Source: Beta vulgaris subsp. vulgaris | Lineage: Eukaryota > Streptophyta > Magnoliopsida > Caryophyllales > Amaranthaceae | Direction of reading: 5' to 3' | Length of the DNA: 64,000 nt | Assembly (NCBI RefSeq): GCF_026745355.1 | Contig: NC_079206.1 | Coordinates: 27,143,617 to 27,207,616 of the forward strand | Part shown: positions 1-10,779 of the stretch, piece after piece | Layout: each line of letters opens with the position of its first letter | How positions within the stretch are numbered: the first letter of the stretch is position 1 | Notes under the pieces: model-generated | Seen by the model: only the letters and a program-made list of their open reading frames with translations | What the model was told of the DNA's origin: nothing | Database searches by the model: none | Translations under genes and position numbers: made by a program

Positions 1-585
1 CCTTTGTGCTGGAGCGATATTAACAAAGCACGTGTCATAGGTCCAGAATTAATTCAGGAAACCACAGATAAGATCCGATTGATACAATCAAGAATGAAAG
101 CAGCTCAGAGTAGACAAAAGAGTTATGCAGATCAACGGAGAAGACCATTGGAGTTTATGGTAGGAGATCACGTATTCTTGAAAATATCACCCACAAAAGG
201 AATCATGAGATTTGGCCAATCAGGGAAGCTAAGCCCAAGGTATATTAGACCATATGAGATCTTAGAACGGGTTAATGAAGTAGCGTATCGGTTAGCATTA
301 TCGACTGACCTGGACAAGGTCCATAATGTATTCCATGTGTCGATGTTGCGCAAATATGTCCCAAATTCGAGCCACATAATTAGACACGCGTACGAGCCTT
401 TACAGCTACGAAATGACTTGACCTATGAGGAGAAACCAATTGAAATACTTGACCGAAGGGAAAAGCAACTGAGAAGTAAGGTGATCCAAATGATGAAAGT
501 TCTATGGGCTAACCACTTGACCTCTGAAGCTACTTGGGAAGTAGAGGAACAAATGAGAACGAAATACCCCCACCTATTCTCTTAG
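1..585 (+). CDS. Ty3/gypsy pol, integrase C-terminus with chromodomain-like tail (partial)
   Basis: The reading frame is open from the window edge and stops at TAG 583-585, so the 5' end is missing. No start codon is implied; the frame simply continues from upstream. The protein has the Q-S-YAD-RRR and VGDHVFLKISPTKG motifs of the gypsy integrase C-terminal (GPY/F) module, then LSPRYIRPYEILERV and VFHVSMLRKYV. It ends in a stretch with ATWEVEEQMRTKYPHLFS, the usual end of Tekay/Del chromovirus polyproteins, where a chromodomain-like fold is thought to guide integration into chromatin. No stop or frameshift is visible in this part. A related module occurs in gypsy E at 24155-24500 on the other strand. 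Confidence 0.88.
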   Translation, partial: PLCWSDINKARVIGPELIQETTDKIRLIQSRMKAAQSRQKSYADQRRRPLEFMVGDHVFLKISPTKGIMRFGQSGKLSPRYIRPYEILERVNEVAYRLALSTDLDKVHNVFHVSMLRKYVPNSSHIIRHAYEPLQLRNDLTYEEKPIEILDRREKQLRSKVIQMMKVLWANHLTSEATWEVEEQMRTKYPHLFS

Positions 586-799
586 GGTGATATGATCGTT
601 TTGTAATGAATGCTTTAATTGAAAGTTATATGATACTGCATGATCTGAATGTTTATTTGATGAAATGATTTATGACATTGCTTATTACGCAAATATCATA
701 TGGATTGAATTTATATATGAATGTTTATGCTATCAATGATTTAGGTTCTAACTGAGCTCCAGTTTTGTTTCGAGGACGAAACTTTTTAGAGGGGAAGGA
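586..799 (+). other. Gypsy A 3' untranslated region and polypurine tract
   Basis: This AT-rich non-coding stretch lies between the pol stop and the LTR. It ends in a purine run (AGAGGGGAAGGA, about 788-799) directly before the LTR's TG, the expected position of the plus-strand primer of reverse transcription. A FEDET-like trace (TTTCGAGGACGAAA, about 768-782) just before it is common in this type of element. Confidence 0.75.
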
Positions 800-1268
800 T
801 GTAATATCCTAAGTTTTACTTTTATTTAATTAATAACTAATCTTAATTATTAAACTAAAAGTGAATCAATTTTAGTAAATAAAAATTTCTAAGATAATTT
901 CTAAGTTATTTTGTTTAGTAATTAATTACTAAATCTTAGCATCAATCTTGTAAATGATGTAGGACATAAGGTTAGTAACAAATTCTGATGGACCCAATGC
1001 CCAAATTCTTTGAAGCCCAAACAAACCAAAATTGCCCAGCAATATTCTCCCTCAAAATCAGAAATTAAAACACAAATTAAAAGGAAAGCAATAACTCCAT
1101 CTTCTTCCTCCTCCATACGTGGAAGGACAAGAATGGAGTTTGCTCAACAAAGTTAAAGAACCACCTCAAAACCACTGAATTTAGCCACTTGATTTCTTGC
1201 ATTCCATGGACTCAAATGGTTTTGGTAATTTAAAATTCTGAAATTCATCTACTAAGATGGAAGTTTCT

Positions 1269-1278
1269 CTATAAATAG
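1269..1278 (+). promoter_or_regulatory. Gypsy A LTR TATA box
   Basis: CTATAAATAG lies about 470 bp into the LTR. Downstream sequence changes abruptly to a C-rich transcribed leader, which fits the U3/R boundary. This is a prediction from sequence only. Confidence 0.6.
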
Positions 1279-1394
1279 GGAGGAATGGATGAGTTTTTCA
1301 ATCACAAATCGCAAACAAAATACAGAAAAAAATACAATCCATGGGAAGATTTTGAAAACAAAACTTCAGTATCTAAAATCTCTGTTCTTCTGTT

Positions 1395-1850
1395 CAACCA
1401 CCACAGCACAACCGCTCCACCACCACCTACGAGCGTCACTGCCCCACCATCCAATCATCACCAGAGAAACACCCAGCACCCACCATCTCCCCTCCCTACT
1501 CGCATCCTCCTCGAACCCCCCTGCACGCGTATCTTTCTCTCTCCTTTGTGCGACACCATCGCACCACCACACATCAACCACTCACCCTTCTGCTCGTCAC
1601 CGTTGCTTCGCCTGTCGCCGCCGCGAAGTTCCGCCACCAGCAGACCCTCCTTCGCTGGTCAAAGACCCACGTACTTTCTCTCTCTCTCCTCCCCTGCGCG
1701 CCACTGCCAAACCCAACACCCCTGTGGCCCCGCCGCCACCGACATACTGCCGCCCACTGCCGACCTTTCCTCTGCCGCGGAACGCTGTCGCCCAGCCTGC
1801 AACTCCACACTCCTTCTTCTCCCTCCTCCCGTGCGTGTCTTTGAAGACCA
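1395..1850 (+). other. C-rich, proline-codon-rich leader inside the gypsy A LTR
   Basis: A CCACC/CTCTC-rich block stands out from the AT-rich LTR. It leaves overlapping frames open on both strands, with plus-strand frames of 197 and 214 codons that begin at 1285 and 1289. Composition alone explains these frames, because C-rich DNA lacks stop codons. I do not call a gene. Its place just downstream of the TATA box suggests an untranslated leader. Confidence 0.55.
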
Positions 1851-2819
1851 CCAGTGGGTCTCATTTTCTTTTGGGTAAGTTTTATGTTTTTGAAATTTGT
1901 TTCTCAACCTTTTATAAATGTATATGTAGGTAGTATTTCAAAATGACCCACTTAATAATGTTGCTCATATTACTAAATCACTCTTTTAAAAAAAAAAAAA
2001 GATTTTACATGATATATTCCCATGTAACATATTTCTAATTGCTAAGTAATGCCAAGACTAATATACTCATGTAGTAGATAGTCAAACCAAAAACCACTTA
2101 TAAATTATAGGTTATCAAGTCTCATATTATTTAAGTTATAACATATTTTAACATATATTCTTAATTTAGTTTAAAAGTTATGACACTTATAATTTTAATA
2201 ACTAACTCACTTATATGAGTACAACTATTAAATTCTAAGCTTTCATAACATGATAATATGACTAAATTATGGATAATACGTTTAATTTGATTTCTAAGTA
2301 ATATTTATCGATTATCATGAGATAAGTATAAAGATTGTGGATAAACTATTATAACTGTAACGCCCCGAAGATTCATAACCTTAATTACTCATGATTGGCA
2401 GCGGAAACGGAACTTAAACTGTGGGTTATGGGCCCATAAATAAAATAATAGCCTTAAAATGATCTCTAAAAATATACAAACTCTCAAGTAGAGTAATAAT
2501 GATTACTCATAATACATAGTATTCTAAACATCCCAAATATGTGTAGAGTTACTTCAACATAATCCATAATATCACCTTGCATATGCTTTGCCATACCTAA
2601 AACAGAAAACAAAACGTCATGAGCCGAGTCCCAGTAACATACTACTCTAACAGCGTAAATTCATTTCAACTCATTTTATTTGCAAACAGAGAGGGGAGAA
2701 TATAGTTAAACCAGTTTGCAATTCATATCAGGGATTTAAAAGAATGATACGTATTGTAACTCATCATTATATCATATTAATTATCAGAAATCTTCTTTTG
2801 GTTATTTGGCGAGTACAAC

Positions 2820-3060
2820 AGAAGGCTAAGCCACCGAGGACATATGTCCCCCATCAGAAGGTGACATAAAGCCATACATCATAACATAAGGCAAAGCCAC
2901 CGAGGACCTTTGTCCCCCATCAGAAGGTGGCATATAATGCCAAACATAAGGCAAAGCCACCGAGGACCTTTGTCCCCCGTCAGAAGGTGGCATATAATGC
3001 TAAATATAATGCGGGTACCACCGAGGACGTTATCCCCCATCAAAAGGTGGCGTTGCCGCC
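2820..3060. repeat. 60-bp tandem repeat array within the solo LTR
   Basis: About four diverged copies of a unit with CCACCGAGGAC, TGTCCCCCATCAGAAGGTG and GGCATATAATGC. The two middle copies, near 2890 and 2950, are exactly 60 bp apart. Each unit has a short dyad around GTCCCCC. The array lies inside LTR sequence. Confidence 0.8.
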
Positions 3061-4397
3061 ATATAACAGAATGACACGTGCACGGCCCAGAAAACATAGT
3101 ACTGCCATAAACCATCTTTCACTTTCATTTTTCATGTTTCGTCATTTTTATATTTACGTCATAAAACATCTTTCAAGCATCAAGAAAAACAGTTTATATC
3201 ATAACATCATCGTAAGCATCAGTTAGCAAAACATTTCATATCCCGCAATCCATAAACATATATCATCAAAACATTATGTAAAAGCGTCATTAAACGTAGT
3301 TGGAAGGGGAGTGCGAGTGTTAGCAGTAGACGTTACCTCGAGTCGCGATTATTATACTTGATAGCCGGGGGAGGCTTGTAATATCCCTTTTCCTTTCTAA
3401 TCTATTCAAGAATTAATAAAGGACGAATTATTAATATATTTTATTCTAAATCTATAAGCTCTACGTTCCATTTCCATCATGTGTCTATGAATTACTAGAG
3501 TGTTTATGAATTTAATAATCATGAAACCGTATTATCACCATTTATTACTAAAACTATACTTCTTGAATTTAGTAACTTGATTACTAACTTATGTAAAACT
3601 ATTTAATTAGTAATAATCATTACTTCTAAGATTCATGGAAATTCATGTTTAATGACTTGAAGGTATGATTATAGAACTTTCATACTTTAGTTAGACTTTT
3701 AATAGTAAAGTGATATCTAACTCATTGTTAAACTCTAACTTGTATTAGTGATGTTTCATACTAATTGATACCCATGTATAAGTGACTTATTTAATTTACA
3801 ACTTAAGAAGTGATAATCATATCATTAAGCTAAAAGTGGGACTATAGTTATTTTTAAGCTTACTAACATTATACTTATAATCCAAGTGTACTTAATTAGT
3901 ACTCATAACACATAAACTTAAGTAATAACTATGTGAGCATGAAACTATAATTTTATTAATCAAAAACACCATTCGAATAGTTAAGGTGTAGTAATAATGA
4001 CTATGTCAATCCCTTTTAAACTATAATTAGGTTGTATGATTATTTTATGAAGTAAAATGGACCTTAGAACAATATAAACTTACAGAGAGTCTAACTCTTT
4101 ACTCCGAACTCCGAATCAGTTTATTTTTGGATCTAAATTCAATAACTTTTCACGATCTACAACTTTCATGAAGGAAGTATATGCAGATTCTGACTTTAAG
4201 AAGACGATATTGGGGAAAAACAGTACCACAACCTAAAATTAAAGGAGAAAGAGAGTGGGTATTTAGGGCCATTCATGGGTACTCAAAAAGAATAAGTCAC
4301 ATCAATGGAAATTCATATTTTTATTTGATGGTGTAAATGGAGGTTTTGGTTATAGTTTGAAATTTTCGAGTTGATGAAAAATGGTGAAATTAACCCA

Positions 4398-4407
4398 CTA
4401 TTTATAG
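4398..4407 (-). promoter_or_regulatory. TATA box of the minus-strand solo LTR
   Basis: CTATAAATAG on the minus strand is identical to the TATA box of gypsy A's LTR and lies about 350 bp into the minus-strand LTR, a similar place. It supports the orientation call. Confidence 0.55.
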
Positions 4408-4757
4408 TGATTTTAGGAAGAAAAACTCCATTAAACTAATGAAGACTTAATGGTGAAGAATACTTGGGGAGCAAGGAGTTCTAGAAGCCTTGGGGAGCAA
4501 GGTCATGAAGCTTGAGGAAGAAGATGAGTTGTGTGGTCATGGTGATTTTCCAAAGTCAATAAGATATGAAAACTATACACTACATTATAAGTAAATCACC
4601 ACCATCATAACATAACTTTTAAAATAATTAAACTAAATGTAGTATATTTTAGAAAATAACCTTAACATGATCATTTCGAAAAAATAGTTAGGACAAAATT
4701 AAGCTAATAAACATAATTGGTAAATAATATAATTAGTTAAAAATTCGGAGTATTACA

Positions 4758-6017
4758 ATAACATCAACATATTACGTAATCGTTAAATAAGTTAGACTAT
4801 AAAACTTATATAAACAATATTGTAAACTAAGAATCATACTTAAAGAACACTTATACTAATATGTTCTATTGATTTCTAACTTATAAAAATACTCGTTTTG
4901 AAACTTAAAAGAACTCGTTCCTCGGAGCTCAGTAAGGACGATATCAAGGACATAAGAAGAGGATTATTATTATTATTCTGCAATCAAGGTAACAACTACT
5001 GCTGGTACCCACAATTCCTTTGAAATGTGTTTTTATAATATGCTATTGAGATGATGATTTATGAACATGTGTTTTTGAGTTGCGGGAATATTATTACATG
5101 TTTTGATTACGTATCCTGAGATTTATATAATTCTAAAAGACTGAAAGATATAGGGTTACAGAGGTATACTGATCACTGGAAATGTTATTGCTTATGAAAT
5201 ATTAATGGAAGTTACTGAGTTACTGAAATATACTGATCACTGTTAAAATAAAAGAAACATAACATGATAAAGTAAAGTGAAAGAACTGGTTGGTTGTACC
5301 TACTAACTGACTGAAGGTCGTGCACGTACCGTACTGTTTACCGGGGCACTGGCCCGCTACTGTTTACTGGGCACTGGCCCACTACTGTTTACTGGTGTAG
5401 GGTAATGCCCGGGGCCAAGGCCCTTTCACAGTGGTGCATACACATACTGGGAGACGTCCCAACACTGACTGATGTACATCAACCAGATTAAAAACTGATG
5501 AAATGGAATCATAGAATATTAAAGTGAATTGAATGAATATTGTTTTCATAAATGTTTGAATTATTCTTTCTCCCTGTTTTATAAATAAAATGAGTTGAAA
5601 TGAGTTTACGTTACTAGGGTAGTTTGTTACTGAGCCTCGGCTGATAACGTTTTTTTGTATTTATGTTTTTAGGTACTGCTGGGGACGATGGTATTGCATA
5701 GTGGCAAGGATTACCACCTTATTAAATCATCTAGTAATAGTGCTACTAACTTGTAAGGTCAACTTATCTAGAATGTAAGACCATATACTTTAACATAAGT
5801 TATCATTGTTATTTCAAGTAACGTTAACATTGTCTACTTTAATATAATATAAGATGTTTAAGTTATCACGATTATATCTCTTAATATTTAAATATGATAT
5901 ATGATTGTAGCCTTGCACCTTCCTCACCGAAGGTGCGGCAGTAATGCCTCGACTAAATAGGTATTCCGCTGCTAATTAGATTATCTTAAATAGTGAATTA
6001 GTAGTCGGGACGTTACA
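4758..6017 (+). repeat. 3' LTR of gypsy A, second part
   Basis: The LTR resumes after the solo LTR with the duplicated ATAAC and runs to GGGACGTTACA at 6017. It contains a short tandem array (5330-5400) and a GAGCCTCGGCTGATAACG block (about 5632) that has a reverse-strand counterpart in the solo LTR near 2610-2630. Confidence 0.8.
5330..5400. repeat. 25-26-bp tandem repeat in the gypsy A LTR
   Basis: Three copies of a unit with TACTGTTTACYGG and GCACTGGCCC follow one another. Like the 60-bp array in the solo LTR they sit in the transcribed half of the LTR. Confidence 0.75.
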
Positions 6018-7950
6018 ATGGGGTGGTAGGACAATTGTCAAATTGACGGAACCTAAAAGGAAAACTTTAGGCGAAAAAGGAATTGATTGCATTTTTATAG
6101 GCTATGCGATACATAACAAAGCCTATAGGTTTTATGTCATTGAGCCCAATGACTTTGTCTCTATTCATTCCGTGATGGAGTAAAAGGGATGCAATATTTA
6201 TGAGACTAGATTCTCATCGATTCCAAGACCAAAGGACATGATACCTAGTACTAGTTCCAATGTTGTGGATGACATTTCTAATGATCATGATACTACAACA
6301 CCGGAAATTAGGAAAAGTAAAGAATTAGAAAAGAGAAATATTTTGGACCGGATTTTTAACTATATTTAGTTGAACGGTCAAGGGAGTCAATTTGACTCAA
6401 ATTTCATATTGTTACAATATGGAGGAGGATCCTAGGACCTTTGATGAGGCTATGAAGTCTCATGATTTGCTTTCTGGAAAGAGGCAGTGAATGATGAAAT
6501 GGATTCATAATGGGTAATCAACTTGGATTTTAGCTAATTTACCTCCCGGTTGCAAACCCCTAGGTTGTAAATGGATTTTTGTAAGGAAAAAGAAAATCGA
6601 TGGAACCATACTAAAACATAAGGCCCGGTTAGTGGTCCAAGGTTTTAGGCAAAGATATGGTATCGATTACTTTGAAACTTATGCTCCGTAGCTAGAATAG
6701 CTACTATTAGATTTTGATAGCATTAGCTGCGATTCATGGTCTAGTAATTCACCAAATGGATGTAAAAACTGCTTTTCTTAATGGTGAATTGGAGGAGGAA
6801 GTGTACATGAATCAACCTGAAGGGTTTGTGGTCAAAGGTCAAGAAACTAAAGTTTGCAAATTAGTTAGATCTTTGTATGGTCTTAAACAAGCACCTAAGC
6901 AATGGCATCAAAAATTTGATGAGGTTTTTTCTAGTGGGTTCAAAATAAATCAGTCCGATAAGTGTGTATATAGCAAATTTGATAATAACGGTAAAGGAGT
7001 TATAATTTGCTTATATGTTGATGATATGCTTATTTTTGGGACTGATTTGGAACAAGTGGAAAAACCAAAGTCTTTCTCTCTTCTAGCTTCTCCATGAAAG
7101 ATTTGGGTGAAGCGGATGTTATTCTAGGTATTAGAATAATGAAAGGGAAAGGGTCTATTTCTTTATCACAATCTCATTATATTGAGAAGGTGGTCAAGAG
7201 GTTAATGAGTCAAATTCGACTCATTTTGCTACTCCATGGATCCTAGTACTCACTTGGTTCTGAGTAGTGGTACTCCTATTTCACAATTGGAGTATGCAAG
7301 CTTAATTGAAGCTTGATGTATGCTATGACTAGCACTCGGCCGGATATAGCTTTTGCTATTGGCAAGCTCAGTAGGTATACTAGTAATCCTAGTATGTTGC
7401 ATTGGCAAGCATTGAGAAGAGTGTTAAGGTACTTGAATAAACCTTGGATTATGTCATAACTAACAAAGGGAACCTTCTATCTTAGAAGGTTACTCGGATG
7501 CTAGTTGGATTTCAATAAGGAAGATTATTCATCCACTAGTGGTTGGGTGTTTCTTCTTGGAGGAGGTGGGCATCCAAGAAGCAAACATGTATAACGGATT
7601 CCACTATGGCATCGGAATTCATTGCTTTGGCTTCTTGTTGCCAAGAAGCGGAATGGCTAAGGAACGTGTTGAGTGAGGTGACTTATGGGTCAAACCTATG
7701 TCACCTCTTGCTATCCATTGTGATAGTGCATCAACCATAGCTAAAGCATATAGTGAAGTCTACAATGGCAAGTCAAGGCACATTGGAGTTAGACATAGCT
7801 ATGTGGGGGAAATGATAAGGAATAGTTGTATAACTATTAATTTTGTTCGGTCTAGTTTGAACTTGGCGGATACGTTTACAAACCGTTGTCAAGGGAACTA
7901 GTGAACAAAATGAACAAAGGGATGGGTCTTAAGCCTATTGATACAACCTA
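6018..7950 (+). pseudogene. Ty1/copia B pol remnant (integrase end, RT, RNase H)
   Basis: The frame opens with WGGRTIVKL and a GIDCIFIGYA motif typical of the region after copia integrase, then stops at 6181. RT signs include [11 protein letters not shown] (about 6617), [17 protein letters not shown] (about 6760), [11 protein letters not shown] and the catalytic YVDD (within 7012-7026). RNase H signs include MASEFIALASCCQEAEWL (about 7606) and an IHCDSAS block (about 7713). The longest uninterrupted piece is 6714-7097. Several frame changes are needed to follow the protein (near 6700, 7095, 7315, 7700 and 7890). The RT is close in motif to that of copia D at 12463-14043 on the other strand. 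Confidence 0.85.
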
Positions 7951-8466
7951 TGGTGAAGGAAAACTCTATTTGATGTCTAATACAACGTTAGATCTCAAAT
8001 TCAAGAGGATAGTACTTCTCTAGAGGTTGGGAGCACTTTTTAATACATCCCAGGTTAGTGCTTGTTGCTACAATGTAAAGAGGTTGAATTTATTCTTAAT
8101 AAATCTTTGATAAAGTGCTCAATTGTAGGAGCATGTTAAAATTTACCTATATAAGCTAGAAGTTTGGCCGCTTCACCAAGTCTAAGGCTTGACTTGGAAG
8201 CTTATGAATGGATATGGACACCAAGGCTTCATAGGTGTCGGAGGTTTAAAGAACCTAGTTTATGTTTTGTGTATTTAGTAATCTTCAATAATTTGTAATG
8301 GTTATATGATTCAAAGCTTTGTCTATCATTATGATCAAATTATTGTAAAGTTACTTTTACTAAATGGAAATTCAATCGTTAGATATTTCCATGATGCATG
8401 AACATGGTGTTTGTATTTTAGCAAGTTGAAAACTTTTCAACATTACCCTATAAATGGGAGGAGGAT
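7951..8466 (+). other. Copia B 3' untranslated region and PPT
   Basis: Non-coding sequence after RNase H leads to the purine run GGGAGGAGGA (8456-8465), one base before the LTR's TG. The purine run sits in the loop of a 16-bp perfect inverted repeat (8441-8456 with 8475-8490). Confidence 0.65.
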
Positions 8467-8490
8467 TGTTGGAACATTTATAGGGTAATG
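8441..8490. repeat. 16-bp perfect inverted repeat around the PPT/LTR junction of copia B
   Basis: CATTACCCTATAAATG (8441-8456) is followed after 18 bases by its exact reverse complement (8475-8490). The loop holds nearly all of the polypurine tract and the first bases of the LTR. One arm lies in internal sequence and the other in the LTR. Confidence 0.85.
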
Positions 8491-9173
8491 AGTTTTATGC
8501 TCATATGGTCATATACTAGAAGAGGAGGAGGTCTAGTATGCAAAACATTAGAGTACACAAATTGCAAAGGCACGTGGAAAACCAAGGAAAAACAGAAGCT
8601 GGTCGCGGGTCACGACCTGGGGGCCGTCACGGGTCGCGGCCTGGGACTCGCGACTCGCGAGCTTTTTCGCGAGTCCTGACCTGTCTTCTGTCTTGGAACG
8701 TGAAAAGATGCTTTGACGATTTTCAACCGTTGTGATGTGTACGTTATCCGTTTAATGACTAGTAGGATCCTTAAATCAGTGGATTAAAGGTCCTTAATTA
8801 GTGATTAAAGGGGGGGGGGGAGTTATGAAAGTAACAACTCTAATCTATGAAGGATATATTTTCTATATAATCTTGGTGATTCCTATGAGGAGAGGGTTAG
8901 AAAAAAATCAGATTTTCAACACTCTAATGTACTTGCTATTGCTTGAATAAAGCTTTGCTACTTTCTCTTGAGTGTTCTTCACAAACTCTAAACACAAGTT
9001 CTTGTTAATTCACTTAGAAGATCATCTAAGTGGATTGTTATCTCTATTGTATCTCATTAGTCATTTCGTGGTAACCCGGTGATCTCAGAGGGGCTAAATT
9101 AAACTAATAGGAAAGCGTAGTTTCCGTGCCTTGGAGTGGTATATCCGGTTCTCTCGTTGATCACACCTAACAT
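8467..9173 (+). repeat. Probable 3' LTR of copia B
   Basis: It starts TGTTGGAACA directly after the purine tract, has a TATA-like TCTATATAATC at about 8871, and probably ends at CACCTAACA (9173), which mirrors the TGTTGG start. The right boundary is an inference, because the 5' LTR is not in the window. Inside are a GC-rich block with a dyad (GACTCGCG and CGCGAGTC, about 8647-8675) and a run of 11 G near 8810. Confidence 0.55.
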
Positions 9174-10285
9174 GAATTCACTCGCGTCGCAGCCGCCTTG
9201 ACTAACCCAAGTCCAGGGCAACGTCTTGCCACCGCCATCATCATCCACCTCCCATGAGGTGATCGATCTACCTAGATATTGCCTCTTTCAAGAAATCCAG
9301 ACTTTCTAAGTTTTGTTTTTTCTGTTTTTTTTCTTTTCCTTGTACTTTAGATTTTATATTCCTTATGGTCTCTCTTTAAGATAGACATTCCACTACCTTA
9401 GATTTCTAGTGACGTCTCTCTAAGATAGGAATTCCACTAGTATCTCTATGTACCTAACCAAAAAGAAATTAAAAAAAATCATAATACACATTACTTCTAA
9501 GAATTGGACAAAAGAAATCAGAGGATGTCGGGGATTATGGGGTAGTGCCATAATAGTACATATATAAGCACAATATTGTTTTCATAAAATAACATTGACC
9601 CCAAATATGAAAATATGCAATTGCCAAGTGATGCTACATACTACATCCATTTCAGAATACATATACCATTTTTCTCTTCTGGATGTTTCACAATACATGT
9701 ACCATTTCCTCTTTGGATGTTAACAATATATCTCTTCCGGTAAAACATAATCATATGTGTTTTTAAATGCAATAATTACAATGCTCTCTTTCCTCTTCCT
9801 TGGTTTTTGTGTCATATAGACATAGTGTATGTATTGTAAAACGAATGTAGTATGTGTTAATGTTTTTGCAACCCTCATAAGACAATCAAAGCTAATCTTG
9901 GGGATTTTAATTTTTAAAAAAATAAGAGTGTATTACTAGTAGTTAATTAACTTGGAAACATAATACTTTTAATGTTTTTTTTCAAGATATACCCTTGACA
10001 AATTTTTTAATTCATCATATACTCCTACAGGTAGGTTTCATGATTCACCATATAACCCCTAATGTTTTAGAAAAATCTACAGGATCCTCTTAATAACTAA
10101 TGACGATTAATTAATTTTGTTATTATTTTGATGGGTTAATTAGACTAATTAGGGACTAAACATAAACCATTAATCAATCCATTAATTTTAATGCATTACT
10201 TTCAATAGCACAAGATAGGAATATGACACAAGATGATTTGTAAGCACATAAAATCCATAGTCATTAACCCTGTTGTAATATGTGA
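9174..10285. other. Flank between copia B and copia C; no gene seen
   Basis: AT-rich sequence without a convincing reading frame. It contains one MITE (9636-9855). The part before 9300 (GTCGCAGCCGCC and CACCGCCATCATCATCC motifs) could still be retrotransposon sequence if the copia B LTR ends later than I call it. Confidence 0.5.
9636..9855. mobile_element. MITE with about 30-bp terminal inverted repeats
   Basis: The left end ACATACTACATCCATTTCAG (9636) matches the reverse complement of the right end (9826-9855) with a few mismatches. The element is about 220 bp, non-coding and AT-rich. The superfamily is not certain; size and ends fit a Tc1/mariner or similar MITE. An internal repeat of the terminal motif (about 9680-9720) suggests local duplication. 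Confidence 0.65.
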
Positions 10286-10597
10286 TGTAAGGGCCTAGCA
10301 CAACTCCTAGTTCAGTTAGTGTCCTAGGTTTTAGTCTTTTTATTGTAAGCTTAAGTTGGCCCATATTTTATTTCTGTTCCTAGTTGTAGCTTACTGTAAA
10401 GCAACCAGTTGTTATGTTTTATCTTATCCTAGGGATTGTGACCTAAGGGATACTACATATAATAGTTAGGGATTACTGCATTGTTTTCCATGAGAGAATC
10501 AATATAGAAATACCACATAAGACATTGCTTGATGGTTACTGCTCTTTCATCTTGCCTTAACCATTCTAGTTAAAATATAGAGTTATTAAGCTCATCA
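10286..10597 (+). repeat. 5' LTR of copia C
   Basis: It starts TGTAAGGGCC and ends CTCATCA; most of its length aligns with 46759-47096. Shared blocks include GTAAGCTTAAG, CAACCAGTTGTTATGTTTT, CCTAAGGGATACTACATATA and GAGAATCAATATAGAAATAC. The exact first base is uncertain by a few positions. Confidence 0.8.
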
Positions 10598-10598
10598 T

Positions 10599-10612
10599 AG
10601 TATCAGCGTAAG
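10599..10612 (+). other. Probable primer-binding site of copia C
   Basis: AGTATCAGCGTAAG lies one base after the LTR end and resembles the TGGTATCAGAGC site complementary to initiator tRNA-Met that many plant copia elements use. Mismatches are as expected for an old copy. Confidence 0.55.
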
Positions 10613-10779
10613 GTTGTGATTAAAGGCAAGATCAGGGTGAGTAAGTGAGATCATTTTAATCCTCAAAGATTTAATCTTTGAGTTCAAAAATAAACTTCCA
10701 CATTTCCTTCCCTTAACTTGTTTCTTTTTCCTTCTTTATAAAAATTCTGATGCAATGTGAAAAGAAAAGATTAGTCTAG

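Larger units (their letters stand above)
800..2355 (+). repeat. 3' LTR of gypsy A, first part
   Basis: The LTR starts at TG (800), directly after the polypurine tract. It has an AT-rich U3, a TATA box at 1269-1278, a C-rich leader (about 1395-1850) and an AT-rich stretch. It is cut at 2355 by an inserted solo LTR. The five bases ATAAC at 2351-2355 reappear at 4758-4762, where the LTR resumes. Confidence 0.82.
2356..4757 (-). mobile_element. Solo LTR of a gypsy element, inserted in gypsy A's LTR
   Basis: A 2402-bp block begins TGTAACGCCCCGA and ends with TCGGAGTATTACA, a pair of imperfect inverted ends. It is flanked by a perfect 5-bp target duplication, ATAAC (2351-2355 and 4758-4762). No gag or pol is present between the ends, so it is a solo LTR, the usual product of LTR-LTR recombination. 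Orientation is minus: a GCAGCGGAA block near the left end and a TATA box read on the minus strand match the reverse layout of the gypsy A LTR. The same order of landmarks (a CTCGGCT/ACGTTTT block, tandem repeats, terminal GGGRCGTTACA) shows that it is related to the LTR it landed in. Confidence 0.8.
1..6017 (+). mobile_element. Ty3/gypsy element A, 3' portion (pol end, PPT, 3' LTR)
   Basis: This is the downstream end of a plus-strand LTR retrotransposon whose 5' part lies outside the window. It shows the end of pol, a polypurine tract at about 788-799, and an LTR opening with TGTAATATCC at 800 and closing with GGGACGTTACA at 6017. The LTR is split by a solo LTR (2356-4757); without that and one target copy it is about 2.8 kb. 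The next base begins a Ty1/copia integrase reading frame, so element A is inserted in copia B. The 3' target sequence would be ATGGG (6018-6022); its partner is outside the window. The chromodomain-like pol tail suggests a chromovirus of the Tekay/Del type (inference). Confidence 0.85.
6018..9173 (+). mobile_element. Ty1/copia element B, 3' portion, degenerate
   Basis: From the base after gypsy A's LTR, copia pol sequence runs from the end of integrase through reverse transcriptase to RNase H (to about 7950). A 3' untranslated stretch, a purine tract (8456-8465) and a probable 3' LTR (8467 to about 9173) follow. The 5' half is outside the window, beyond gypsy A. Many frameshifts and stops make it an old relic. 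Confidence 0.85.

Noticed and set aside
1285..1933. Two long overlapping plus-strand frames (197 and 214 codons), proline/serine-rich
   Set aside because: They overlap in different frames inside an LTR leader that is C-rich and so free of stops. No domain or conserved motif is visible.
2820..3060. Regular repeats that could suggest a CRISPR array
   Set aside because: The whole 60-bp unit repeats head to tail with no unique spacers, and it lies within a plant LTR.
3371..3386. A second LTR starting TGTAATATCCC at 3377 after a GGGGGAGG tract
   Set aside because: It looks like a PPT/LTR junction, but the perfect ATAAC duplication at 2351 and 4758 shows that 2356-4757 is one inserted unit.
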